NCBI GenBank assembly: GCA_027080405.1
Contig: JALWSL010000391.1
Span: 1-5,513, forward strand
Origin: Planctomycetaceae bacterium
GTDB lineage: Bacteria > Planctomycetota > Planctomycetia > Planctomycetales > Planctomycetaceae
Direction: 5' to 3'
DNA length: 5,513 nt
Both the position numbers and the translations under genes were made by a program. Shown one piece after another: positions 1 to 5,513 of the stretch. The notes under the pieces were generated by a model. It was not told the origin of the DNA. It did not search any database and saw only the letters and a list, made by a program, of their open reading frames with translations. Position 1 is the first letter of the stretch. The number at the start of each line of letters is the position of its first letter.

Positions 1-2
1 GA

Positions 3-101
3 ACCGTATTGAGGTGTGATGGCGTACCGCTCCCGTTGCGAACCGTTGTTCCTTCAACGCTGCAAACGGTCTCTGATATCATCAATTCACTGTTGGATTA
101 A
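3..101 (+). CDS. Possible C-terminal end of an unidentified gene (partial, runs in from the left edge)
   Basis: One + strand frame is open from the first bases of the window to a TAA at 99-101, giving 32 residues that end in VSDIINSLLD. The two other + frames close within the first 20 bases. The peptide has a plausible mix of hydrophobic and polar residues and ends in a helix-like stretch, so it could be the tail of a protein encoded upstream. I do not recognise the family. A short open run of this length can occur by chance, so this is a tentative call. If real, the gene points the same way as pepA and ends about 300 bases before it. Confidence 0.35.
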   Translation, partial: TVLRCDGVPLPLRTVVPSTLQTVSDIINSLLD

Positions 102-116
102 GCCTTTTCTCAACAG
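90..116 (+). terminator. Weak hairpin at the end of the partial upstream frame
   Basis: CTGTTG at 90-95 is matched by its reverse complement CAACAG at 111-116, leaving a 15-base loop that contains a short T run (105-108). The left arm overlaps the last codons and the loop includes the stop codon of the possible upstream gene. No T tract follows the right arm, so this is not a typical intrinsic terminator. It is listed only because its position suits a gene end. Confidence 0.15.
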
Positions 117-129
117 GCTGGGGTGTAAT

Positions 130-201
130 CGATCGGGAAAAAAACTATCATTCGGCCCTGGAGGCTACAGCGCGACTGGTTCATTCAGATACTCCCGATC
201 G
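130..201. repeat. Inverted repeat with 9-bp perfect arms
   Basis: CGATCGGGA at 130-138 is the exact reverse complement of TCCCGATCG at 193-201. The 54-base interval begins with a run of A residues (138-143). The arms could form the base of a structured RNA or a spaced binding site. No known riboswitch core was recognised inside. Confidence 0.5.
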
Positions 202-258
202 TTCAAGATTTCGAATACAAGATTTCAGGTAACAGTGCAGGATGTAATGTGAGGATGG

Positions 259-282
259 CGATCATCCAAACGATCATCCAAC
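259..282. repeat. Two tandem copies of a 12-bp unit
   Basis: CGATCATCCAAA (259-270) is followed directly by CGATCATCCAAC (271-282), differing only in the last base. The first copy also overlaps a small hairpin, with GGATG at 253-257 pairing CATCC at 263-267. It lies about 120 bases before the pepA start. Function is unknown. Confidence 0.55.
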
Positions 283-398
283 TGTGCACGAGCGTTTGAG
301 GCAGTCCGGTTTCTGTTGCCCGAACAGTTTGATTGTCCCCAAGCGACAGGTTAATTTTGCAACAACTCTCGTCATAATTCATTGTCAAAAGGAAACTC

Positions 399-1868
399 AT
401 GGAAATTCAACTCGCCCCAACTTGTGATGCTTCTCCCCTTCCGGACTGGATGGTTCTGTTCATTCTTCACGTTGAAGATGAAAAGCCGATCGTGCCGACT
501 GCCACTCCGGCTCCGTTGAGGGAAATCGTCGATCAATTGCATGAATCAGGGGACTTGCCGACGAAAAAGGGGGAACTCCGCAAGCTCTATCATCAGGCAG
601 CCCCGCTGGCCCCCCGGGTTCTGATTGTTTGCGTCGGTTCAAAAAAGGATTGTGGTCCTGAAACGCGCATGCGGGCCTTTTTGACTGCTGCCCGGGCTGT
701 TTGTGACAAGCCGGATCGCACGGTCGCCTGGATTCTTCCTGATTGTTCCAATGGCGATGCCTGCCGGGAAGAACAGATTGTGGCCGCTGCGACCGCTCTT
801 GAAATGGGAGCCGAAACTCAGGGCCTGTACCAGAAAGAACAGAAGAAATATCCCTACAAAAGCGCAACGCTGGTAACTGATCAGCAAGCCGGCCAGGCTA
901 TTGAGAAAGGACAGGTTGTCGGTCGGGCGATCAATTTGACCAGAGAATTGATCAATCGTGGGCCTCATGAAGTGACACCGGAAAGTTTCGCTGACCGGGC
1001 CGGACAGGTTGCAGCAGAAGCCAACTTGCAGATTCGAATTCTGGGAGACGACCAACTCGAACAGGAGCGAATGCACTCCATGCTTGCCGTGGCAAGAGGC
1101 TCTGCCCATCCGGCTCGCTTGGTGGTGCTGGAGCATCGAGGGGCGGGCGATGCTCCGTTTATCGGTTTGGTTGGAAAGGGAGTCACTTTCGATTCGGGTG
1201 GGTTGTCCCTGAAACCGAGTGAAAGCATGAAGACCATGAAATCGGATATGTCAGGGGCAGCGACCGTTCTTGGCGTGATGCAGGCGGTCGCCCAATTGGG
1301 CCTGCCTGTCAATGTTCGCGGATACATGGGATTGGTTGAAAACATGGTCAGCGGCGACTCTTACCGCCTGGGAGATATTTTGACGGCTCGCAATGGCGTG
1401 ACCATCGAGGTGATGAATACCGATGCGGAAGGTCGTCTTGTTCTGGCGGATGTGCTTTGCTACGCAGCCGATGATGGTTGTGAAAAAATGATCGATCTGG
1501 CAACACTGACCGGTGCCTGTGTCGTTGCTTTGGGAGAGGAGCTGACAGGTGCGTTTACGAACGAGCAGGAATGGCTCGATGAATTATTGGCCGCTTCGAA
1601 AAAGTCGGGCGAAACCATCTGGCAAATGCCGATGTGCGATTCATTCGCTGAGCAACTCCGTTCCGAAGTAGCCGATTGCAAGAATATTGGAACCCGATGG
1701 GGCGGTGCGATTACGGCAGCAAAATTTCTCGAAAAGTTTGTCGACGAAAAGCCGTGGATTCACCTCGACATCGCTGGCCCTGCCTTTCGAACCGAAAGCA
1801 AACCATACCGCGAGGGAGGGGCTTCGGGAGTGATGGTGCAAACATTATTGCAATTACTGGAGTCGTAA
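399..1868 (+). CDS. pepA: Leucyl aminopeptidase (cytosol aminopeptidase, peptidase family M17)
   Basis: This 489-residue protein is a cytoplasmic metallo-aminopeptidase that removes N-terminal residues, preferentially leucine, from peptides. Family members form hexamers and use two divalent metal ions. The signature NTDAEGRL is at residues 340-347. By alignment from memory with E. coli PepA (503 residues), the metal ligands are K260, D265 (in TFDSGG), D283, D342 and E344, and the catalytic pair is K272 and R346; all are present. The N-terminal part, roughly residues 1-165, is the poorly conserved domain, and the catalytic domain covers about 175-489. The ATG at 399 is preceded by AAGGA at 389-393, a well-spaced ribosome binding site. 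The stop at 1866-1868 lies one base before the next ATG, so the downstream small gene is probably co-transcribed. E. coli PepA also binds DNA in Xer recombination; nothing here tests that role. Confidence 0.96.
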   Translation: MEIQLAPTCDASPLPDWMVLFILHVEDEKPIVPTATPAPLREIVDQLHESGDLPTKKGELRKLYHQAAPLAPRVLIVCVGSKKDCGPETRMRAFLTAARAVCDKPDRTVAWILPDCSNGDACREEQIVAAATALEMGAETQGLYQKEQKKYPYKSATLVTDQQAGQAIEKGQVVGRAINLTRELINRGPHEVTPESFADRAGQVAAEANLQIRILGDDQLEQERMHSMLAVARGSAHPARLVVLEHRGAGDAPFIGLVGKGVTFDSGGLSLKPSESMKTMKSDMSGAATVLGVMQAVAQLGLPVNVRGYMGLVENMVSGDSYRLGDILTARNGVTIEVMNTDAEGRLVLADVLCYAADDGCEKMIDLATLTGACVVALGEELTGAFTNEQEWLDELLAASKKSGETIWQMPMCDSFAEQLRSEVADCKNIGTRWGGAITAAKFLEKFVDEKPWIHLDIAGPAFRTESKPYREGGASGVMVQTLLQLLES

Positions 1869-1869
1869 T

Positions 1870-2109
1870 ATGAGCGAACAGGAAAAAGAAGAAAGCAAGG
1901 CTTTTTTCCGGGGCGGGACGATTTTGGTTCTGTTCATCTTTTACCTACTGGCTCCCGGGCCGTTGATCTGGCTCTATGTAAATGGATTTATGTTCGAAAG
2001 TGTCAAGAACTTCTTCATGGTGCTCTATTTTCCATTGGCATTACTCGCCGAATACAACGAATTCGTTGGGGAGATACTGAGGTGGTATATCAGACTTTGG
2101 GGCGGTTGA
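1870..2109 (+). CDS. Small two-helix membrane protein, function unknown
   Basis: This 79-residue protein has a charged, glutamate- and lysine-rich N-terminus (residues 1-14), then two hydrophobic segments at about 17-37 and 48-60. The C-terminal tail is aromatic and ends in RWYIRLWGG. No catalytic motif or signal peptidase site is evident, so it is probably a small integral inner-membrane protein. Its ATG lies one base after the pepA stop, with GGAG at 1859-1862 inside the end of pepA as ribosome binding site, which suggests one transcript and possible translational coupling. The following small gene is a diverged paralogue: residues 31-60 align without gaps with its residues 29-58, sharing P, W, L, G, V, F, V, Y, P, L and A at equivalent sites. 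I do not recognise a named family. The membrane topology is inferred from hydrophobicity by eye. Confidence 0.75.
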   Translation: MSEQEKEESKAFFRGGTILVLFIFYLLAPGPLIWLYVNGFMFESVKNFFMVLYFPLALLAEYNEFVGEILRWYIRLWGG

Positions 2110-2130
2110 ATCCATGATTGAATGCAGAGC

Positions 2131-2334
2131 ATGAATCAAGAAACCAAAGGCAACAAACAGACGTGGATATTCATGCTCGTTGCCACAATCATTCTCTATC
2201 CATTGAGTGTTGTTCCAATGGAATGGTTGGCGTTAAAGGGCTATCTCAGCTCTGAAGTAATGTCGGCCTTTCGGGTTTTCTATGCCCCGATGGTGTGGCT
2301 GGCAAGAATATTGAGCAGGTTCATCGCTTTATGA
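2131..2334 (+). CDS. Second small membrane protein, paralogue of the preceding one, probably truncated by a frameshift
   Basis: Read from the ATG at 2131 this is 67 residues; an in-frame ATG at 2122 would add three. Neither start has a good ribosome binding site, so translation may depend on the gene ending at 2109. There are two hydrophobic segments, at about 12-35 and 46-60. The stretch LKGYLSSEVMSAFRVFYAP (35-53) and the following MVWLA match the preceding protein in spacing and key residues. The protein stops at 2332-2334, soon after the second helix, and lacks the aromatic tail of its paralogue. That tail is still encoded one frame back, from about 2304 to 2366. A one-base deletion or a sequencing error near 2300-2306 would explain this. 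The product may still be a functional membrane protein without the tail. No function is known. Confidence 0.6.
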   Translation: MNQETKGNKQTWIFMLVATIILYPLSVVPMEWLALKGYLSSEVMSAFRVFYAPMVWLARILSRFIAL

Positions 2335-2366
2335 AGTGGTGCATATCGCTTTGGGGATTTGCGTGA
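2304..2366 (+). pseudogene. Out-of-frame C-terminal tail of the second small membrane protein
   Basis: Reading from 2304 in the frame one base back gives KNIEQVHRFMKWCISLWGFA and then TGA at 2364-2366. The preceding paralogue has EYNEFVGEILRWYIRLWGG after the same Leu-Ala pair. The distance from Leu-Ala to the first shared Trp is 12 residues in both, and E, V, W, I, L, W and G coincide, with L/M and R/K conservative. The DNA also agrees, with CTTTGGGG in both tails. This is strong evidence that the two genes once had the same end and that the second lost its frame close to 2304. No typical slippery heptamer is present at the shift point, so programmed frameshifting is less likely than mutation or error. 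Confidence 0.6.
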
Positions 2367-2402
2367 ACGGGTTCCGGGCGGCATCACCACTACCAGTTTG
2401 TT

Positions 2403-2422
2403 GGGGCCGCAATGGTGGCCCT
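2403..2422. terminator. GC-rich hairpin in the convergent spacer, possible terminator without a T tract
   Basis: GGGGCCGC (2403-2410) can pair with GTGGCCCT (2415-2422) around the tetraloop AATG, giving eight pairs including two G-U pairs on the + strand transcript. It lies between the end of the small + strand genes and the end of guaA on the - strand, where terminators are expected. Neither strand has a T run after the stem, so it does not meet the usual intrinsic terminator pattern. Confidence 0.35.
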
Positions 2423-2469
2423 CCGCATGAAATAGAGACACCATTTTCCATTATGATCCGCAATGGTGG
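2407..2469. repeat. Two direct copies of a 12-bp sequence 51 bp apart
   Basis: CCGCAATGGTGG occurs at 2407-2418 and again at 2458-2469. Between them, CACCATT at 2439-2445 is the reverse complement of the AATGGTG in either copy (2411-2417 or 2462-2468), so a transcript could form two alternative 7-bp stems. The region is the 145-bp spacer between converging genes and contains no gene. Function unknown. Confidence 0.5.
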
Positions 2470-2511
2470 AACCGACGGTTGATGACAATTCGCTGAGCTA
2501 CCCACTGAAGT

Positions 2512-4107
2512 CTATTCCCACTCGATCGTGCTCGGTGGTTTGGAACTGATATCGTAGACGACGCGGTTGACTCCCGCGACACTGTTCGTAATCCTTGTTG
2601 AAATATTCTGCAACAGTTCGAAAGGGAGGCGTGACCAATCCGCTGTCATGAAGTCGTCCGTATTGACTGCGCGAATCGCGAGTACATGTTCGTAGGTACG
2701 GCCGTCTCCCATCACCCCGACGGACTGGACAGGCAGCGAAACCACAAACGCCTGCTGCCCTTTGCGATACCAGCCTGCTTTGGTCAACTCATCAAGCATG
2801 ATCGCATCAGCCTCCCGCAGGACTCGAAGCCGTTCAGGCGATATATTTCCCAGACAGCGCACCGCCAGGCCCGGCCCGGGGAAGGGATGTCGCCAGACAA
2901 GCTGTTCCGGCAAACCGAGTTCCAATCCCATTTTGCGGACTTCGTCCTTGAACAGATCACGCAGCGGTTCGATCAATTCAAAACCGAGTTCAGCCGGCAA
3001 CCCGCCGACATTATGATGCGATTTGATTGTAGCAGCCGGCCCGTCCGCATTTGCTCCCGATTCAATGACATCCGGGTACAATGTCCCCTGTGCCAGAAAG
3101 CGGGCATTTTCAATCGATTCCGCTTCCTTTTTGAAAACATCGATAAACAGCTTGCCAATGATCTTCCGTTTTTTTTGCGGATCAGAAACGCCCGACAGTT
3201 CTGTCAGAAACAGATCGCTGGCATCGACCACGTGCAGGTCTGTTTGAAAATGTTTCTGGAATTGATCACGAACCGATTCCGCCTCTCCTTTGCGGAGCAT
3301 TCCATTATCGACAAAAATACAGGAAAGTTGCGAACCGAGTGCCCGATACAACAGGGCGGCAACGACGGATGAATCAACACCGCCCGAAAGGCCGCAGATG
3401 ACTTGGGCATCACCAACCTGTTGGCGGATGGTTTGAATTTCGCGATTGATCAGCGATGAAATTTGCCAGGTACCCCGGCAACCGCATATTTTTCTTACAA
3501 AGTTTGCCAGTAGTTGTCCGCCCAGTTCCGTGTGGGTAACTTCGGGATGAAACTGCAAACCGTAAAGAGGAAGATGCTGGTGCTTCACCGCGGCATAGGG
3601 ACAGGTGGGCGTTGCCGCCAGCGAAAGAAACTTCACATCCAGATCGTTTACCTGGTCACCGTGACTCATCCAGACGGTCAACTCGTGGGAAATCCCGTCA
3701 AACAGACCGGAGGTTTCGTGGATCTGGCAGGTTGTTCGTCCGAATTCCCGCGAATCGCTTGGTTTGACATCGCTCCCCATGTATTTGCACAGGACCTGCA
3801 TTCCATAGCAGATACCAAGCATGGGAATGTTGAGATTGAAAATTTCAGGATCGGGTTGTGGAGAATCTTCATCGTAGACGCTGGAAGGGCCGCCGGAAAA
3901 AATAATCCCCTTCGGGTTGATCTCACGAACCCGCTCGGCTGAAAGATCGTGTCGGACGACCTGGCAAAAGACATTCTGCTCGCGAACCCGTCTGGCGATC
4001 AGTTGGGCCGTTTGAGAACCGAAATCGAAAACAAGAACGACCTCTTCATTTTCAGGGACGGTTTGCAGATCGACAGGGGAATTGGTCTTTGTATCTACGC
4101 TTGTCAT
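2512..4107 (-). CDS. guaA: GMP synthase (glutamine-hydrolysing)
   Basis: This cytoplasmic enzyme of de novo purine synthesis converts XMP to GMP using glutamine and ATP. From the ATG at 4105-4107 it has 531 residues, close to the 525 of E. coli GuaA. The class I glutamine amidotransferase domain spans about residues 22-205, starting with VFDFGSQ, with nucleophile C100 in GICYGMQ and H187 and E189 in FHPEV. The ATP pyrophosphatase domain starts near 220 with the loop SGGVDSS at 241-247. The C-terminal dimerisation domain ends in the typical [10 protein letters not shown] longer reading from a GTG at 4198-4200 would add 31 polar residues not expected in the family. That GTG has no ribosome binding site and follows an in-frame stop by one codon, so the ATG is preferred, though its own site (GAG seven bases upstream) is weak. 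The gene stands alone here, without guaB, divergent from nrdR. Confidence 0.95.
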   Translation of the reverse strand: MTSVDTKTNSPVDLQTVPENEEVVLVFDFGSQTAQLIARRVREQNVFCQVVRHDLSAERVREINPKGIIFSGGPSSVYDEDSPQPDPEIFNLNIPMLGICYGMQVLCKYMGSDVKPSDSREFGRTTCQIHETSGLFDGISHELTVWMSHGDQVNDLDVKFLSLAATPTCPYAAVKHQHLPLYGLQFHPEVTHTELGGQLLANFVRKICGCRGTWQISSLINREIQTIRQQVGDAQVICGLSGGVDSSVVAALLYRALGSQLSCIFVDNGMLRKGEAESVRDQFQKHFQTDLHVVDASDLFLTELSGVSDPQKKRKIIGKLFIDVFKKEAESIENARFLAQGTLYPDVIESGANADGPAATIKSHHNVGGLPAELGFELIEPLRDLFKDEVRKMGLELGLPEQLVWRHPFPGPGLAVRCLGNISPERLRVLREADAIMLDELTKAGWYRKGQQAFVVSLPVQSVGVMGDGRTYEHVLAIRAVNTDDFMTADWSRLPFELLQNISTRITNSVAGVNRVVYDISSKPPSTIEWE

Positions 4108-4179
4108 TGCTATTCTCGACTGATGCCCTTTCAGGGAATGATTGGGGCTGTTCCGCTGTTCCTTCGCCGCTTGTTCTGT

Positions 4180-4205
4180 TGTCACTCGTTCTTCTGTCAC
4201 TCGTT
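4180..4205. repeat. Two copies of TGTCACTCGTT at 15-bp spacing
   Basis: The 11-bp sequence TGTCACTCGTT occurs at 4180-4190 and 4195-4205. On the - strand it covers the first codons of the possible guaA extension from the GTG at 4200, where it would encode a repeated Val-Thr pair. Because the shorter guaA start is preferred, it more likely lies in the guaA leader. Confidence 0.45.
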
Positions 4206-4467
4206 ATGCCGTCGCCCGATATGTCCGATACAATCCCTTCTTCCAGGACTGATCTTGCCCCGGGAGCCGATTTCAACCGGGCAGGGCGGTCTCCGCTTCA
4301 TGAGCCGGAAAGCCGGATTTGTAATTGGAAACCTCCCGGCGCAGACGAGCGAAAGGGAATCCATTATGCTACCGGCAATTCGCCAGGCAATCAATTGAAA
4401 GCCGCCCCGAAACCGGCAAATAAACCAACCGAACTGGCAGTGGAATCCATTGATATGACCGGGAGAA

Positions 4468-4525
4468 CGGTGTCGGTTCGGTGTCGAAAGATCTGCACGA
4501 AAGCCCGGTGTGCGGCACCCGGTGT
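4468..4525. promoter_or_regulatory. Cluster of four CGGTGT motifs, possible operator
   Basis: CGGTGT starts at 4468, 4479, 4506 and 4520, all on the + strand. The first two sit in an 11-bp-period repeat (CGGTGTCG twice), and the last two in a 14-bp tandem repeat (4504-4517 and 4518-4531, one mismatch). Spacings of 11, 27 and 14 bp are not strictly helical. The cluster lies 130-190 bp upstream of nrdR and could bind a regulator of nrdR, guaA or both. It does not match the NrdR box as I know it. Confidence 0.3.
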
Positions 4526-4531
4526 GCCGCA
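4511..4531. repeat. Perfect 8-bp inverted repeat with 5-base loop
   Basis: TGCGGCAC (4511-4518) and GTGCCGCA (4524-4531) are exact reverse complements around CCGGT. The stem is GC-rich and would be stable in RNA on either strand. No T tract follows on either side, and a divergent promoter region is not where a terminator is expected. A palindromic protein-binding site or a leader RNA structure is more likely. Confidence 0.5.
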
Positions 4532-4656
4532 GACTGTGCCAGCGGAGTTGCCGATACCGTTTCTACCCTGTATGAGCGTGCTTGAGTGTGTTTGAAGCGC
4601 TGAAACAGTCGTGATTCAAAATTCCAACTCGAATTTGTTACAAGGATGAGAGATCC

Positions 4657-5127
4657 ATGATGTGCCCCTACTGTCGTCATGATGAAACGAAAGTGGTTGA
4701 TTCTCGCGCCAGTGCAGAGTTTGCCATTCGCCGGCGACGGGAGTGTCTGGCGTGCAACCGCCGTTTTACCACGTTTGAAAAAATTGAAGAGCTTCCCATC
4801 AAGGTCATCAAAAAGGATGGTTCGCGTGTACCGTTCAATCGGGAAAAAATTCGTGAGGGACTTGAAAAAGCCTGCTATAAACGCCCTATCAGTGACGAGG
4901 CGATTGAAAAAGTGATCAGCGAAGTCGAAGCGGAAGCCTATGAAAACTTTGAACGCGAGGTTCCCACGCGAATTATCGGCGAAAAGGTGATTGAAAGATT
5001 GCGCAAACTCGATCAGGTTGCGTTTGTGCGATTTGCTTCGGTGTATCGCGAGTTCAAGGATGTCAATGATTTTATCGATGAACTCGGTTCGCTGCTCAAA
5101 CAGCGCTCCGGTAAAAAAATACAATGA
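4657..5127 (+). CDS. nrdR: Transcriptional repressor NrdR
   Basis: NrdR is a zinc-finger and ATP-cone protein that senses ATP/dATP and represses ribonucleotide reductase genes by binding NrdR boxes. This 156-residue copy has the zinc ribbon with C3, C6, C30 and C33 (MMCPYC and ECLAC), then the arginine-rich RRRREC and FTTFE motifs, and an ATP-cone domain over about residues 49-139, including VREF-like spacing, KRPIS and [10 protein letters not shown]. Length and order match the family (E. coli NrdR is about 149 residues). The ATG at 4657 gives M-x-C-P as in E. coli; the ATG at 4660 would start one residue later. AAGGATGAGAG at 4642-4652 provides a ribosome binding site. No ribonucleotide reductase gene and no recognisable NrdR box are in the window, so its targets lie elsewhere. 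The tail ends in a basic SGKKIQ encoded by an A-rich stretch. Confidence 0.96.
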   Translation: MMCPYCRHDETKVVDSRASAEFAIRRRRECLACNRRFTTFEKIEELPIKVIKKDGSRVPFNREKIREGLEKACYKRPISDEAIEKVISEVEAEAYENFEREVPTRIIGEKVIERLRKLDQVAFVRFASVYREFKDVNDFIDELGSLLKQRSGKKIQ

Positions 5128-5140
5128 GCGACCATTATTC

Positions 5141-5173
5141 TTTCTGTCTGATTTCTGTCTGATTTCTGTTTGA
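5141..5173. repeat. Three tandem 11-bp units between nrdR and the mechanosensitive channel gene
   Basis: TTTCTGTCTGA occurs at 5141-5151 and 5152-5162, followed by TTTCTGTTTGA at 5163-5173 with one change. A degenerate fourth unit ending in ATCTGA follows (5174-5186). The 11-bp period is close to one helical turn, and the tract is pyrimidine-rich on the + strand. It ends about 30 bases before the ribosome binding site of the next gene. Confidence 0.7.
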
Positions 5174-5215
5174 TTTTTCCATCTGATTGCCGGGCCTGAT
5201 TGAGAGGAGTTATTC

Positions 5216-5513
5216 ATGCTGAGTTCCTTACTGTTACTTGCTGATGAAAATGTCGAAACGGCACAGAATCTGCAGCAGACCATCAGCGAAGGAAGCAAAC
5301 TGCTCGAGGCCATGAAGGAAACCGCTCTTGAGCACGGCCCCGGGATCATCTTCAACATTCTGGCCATCCTGGCGATATTTTTTATTGGTCGAATCGCTGC
5401 CAACTGGATCACGAAACTGGCCGCCTCCGCGATGCGGCGGGCACGTGTGGAAGACATGCTCATCCAATTCGTACGTAGCATGCTTTACTGGGCTTTGATG
5501 ATGTTCGTCATCA
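5216..5513 (+). CDS. Small-conductance mechanosensitive channel, MscS family (partial, runs off the right edge)
   Basis: Only the first 99 codons are in the window. MscS channels sit in the inner membrane and open under tension to release solutes during hypo-osmotic shock. The frame starts at ATG 5216, with GAGAGGAG at 5202-5209 as a strong ribosome binding site six bases upstream. An amphipathic N-terminal part (residues 10-40) precedes a first membrane helix at about 43-60 (IIFNILAILAIFFIG). Then come a basic loop, AASAMRRARVEDMLIQFVRS, and the start of a second helix (89-99). This matches the E. coli MscS pattern in which the first helix is followed by an arginine-containing segment and then helix two. 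The pore helix and cytoplasmic cage are not in view, so the subfamily cannot be given. It follows nrdR in the same direction, 88 bases apart. Confidence 0.8.
   Translation, partial: MLSSLLLLADENVETAQNLQQTISEGSKLLEAMKETALEHGPGIIFNILAILAIFFIGRIAANWITKLAASAMRRARVEDMLIQFVRSMLYWALMMFVI

Larger units (their letters stand above)
102..398. other. Non-coding leader region upstream of pepA
   Basis: No convincing gene lies in this 297-bp stretch. Short open frames crossing it (16-252 on +, 203-400 on -) have no recognisable domains. The region holds a 9-bp inverted repeat (130-138 and 193-201), a 12-bp-period tandem repeat (259-282) and a small hairpin with arms CTGTT (313-317) and AACAG (323-327). A CATAAT at 373-378 could serve as a -10 element, but no good -35 element sits at the right distance. 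The pepA promoter is therefore probably here but cannot be placed. Confidence 0.5.
4108..4656. other. Long divergent intergenic region between guaA and nrdR
   Basis: This 549-bp stretch should carry the promoters of both guaA (leftward) and nrdR (rightward), but no clear -35/-10 pair stands out. Open frames through it (for example 4089-4595 on +) are low in complexity, overlap guaA antisense and have no family features. Visible structure includes a 15-bp-period repeat of TGTCACTCGTT (4180-4190 and 4195-4205), an AGCCGGAA/AGCCGGAT tandem (4303-4318), GGAATCCATT twice (4356-4365 and 4442-4451), a CGGTGT cluster (4468-4525) and a strong hairpin (4511-4531). No riboswitch class was recognised. 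Confidence 0.5.

Noticed and set aside
16..252. A 78-codon + strand frame at the left edge
   Set aside because: It has no domain, contains many basic and serine residues in random order, and conflicts with the better-looking frame ending at 101.
350..378. A promoter for pepA using CATAAT at 373-378
   Set aside because: The -10-like sequence is reasonable, but the only -35-like sequence at suitable distance (TTAATT at 351-356) is poor, so it is not listed as a feature.
639..1136. - strand frames opposite pepA (also 460-867 and 965-1345)
   Set aside because: They are shadows of the aminopeptidase reading frame, without motifs of their own.
2298..2306. Programmed -1 frameshifting in the second small membrane gene
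   Set aside because: The shift region has no X-XXY-YYZ slippery heptamer, so mutation or sequence error is a simpler explanation.
2686..3372. A 228-codon + strand frame within guaA
   Set aside because: It lies entirely opposite the ATP pyrophosphatase and C-terminal domains of guaA and has no family features.
4089..4595. A 168-codon + strand frame in the guaA-nrdR gap
   Set aside because: It overlaps the guaA start antisense, has a low-complexity [15 protein letters not shown] segment produced by a short DNA repeat, and lacks a ribosome binding site. A real small gene cannot be fully excluded.
4600..4656. An NrdR box upstream of nrdR (autoregulation)
   Set aside because: No sequence resembling the palindromic NrdR box as I know it was seen here or elsewhere upstream.
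4369..5481. A 370-codon open frame on the - strand opposite nrdR and the channel gene
   Set aside because: It is antisense to two well-supported genes, shows no recognisable domain and has an arginine- and phenylalanine-rich composition typical of a shadow frame.

Overview
This is a window of ordinary bacterial housekeeping genes with one small accessory-looking pair of membrane genes. Base composition is near 50% GC. Nothing in the sequence fixes the species. My best guess is a member of the Planctomycetota (or a relative), based on weak or absent Shine-Dalgarno sites at several starts and on the style of the two tiny membrane proteins. This is inference, not proof.

Layout from left to right. 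Bases 1-101 hold what may be the last 32 codons of an unidentified + strand gene. Bases 102-398 are a non-coding leader with an inverted repeat and a short tandem repeat. A complete M17 leucyl aminopeptidase gene (pepA, 399-1868, +) follows, with all metal-binding and catalytic residues intact. One base after its stop starts a 79-residue two-helix membrane protein (1870-2109, +). A diverged paralogue follows (2131-2334, +) and looks shortened by a -1 frameshift: the missing C-terminal tail is still readable in the next frame down to 2366. A 145-bp convergent spacer (2367-2511) contains a GC-rich hairpin and two copies of a 12-bp repeat. GMP synthase (guaA, 2512-4107, -) is complete, with its glutaminase triad and ATP-binding loop. 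A 549-bp divergent region (4108-4656) contains four CGGTGT motifs and a perfect 8-bp hairpin. The nrdR repressor gene (4657-5127, +) is complete. After three 11-bp tandem repeats, the first 99 codons of a MscS-type mechanosensitive channel (5216 onward, +) run off the window.

Functionally, PepA recycles peptides, GuaA makes GMP, NrdR controls ribonucleotide reductase and MscS releases osmotic pressure. GuaA and NrdR both concern nucleotide supply and share a divergent intergenic region, but no shared regulation can be shown from sequence alone. The most unusual content is the pair of small membrane proteins closely linked to pepA, one apparently frameshifted. I do not see a CRISPR array, mobile element, tRNA, rRNA or defence system.
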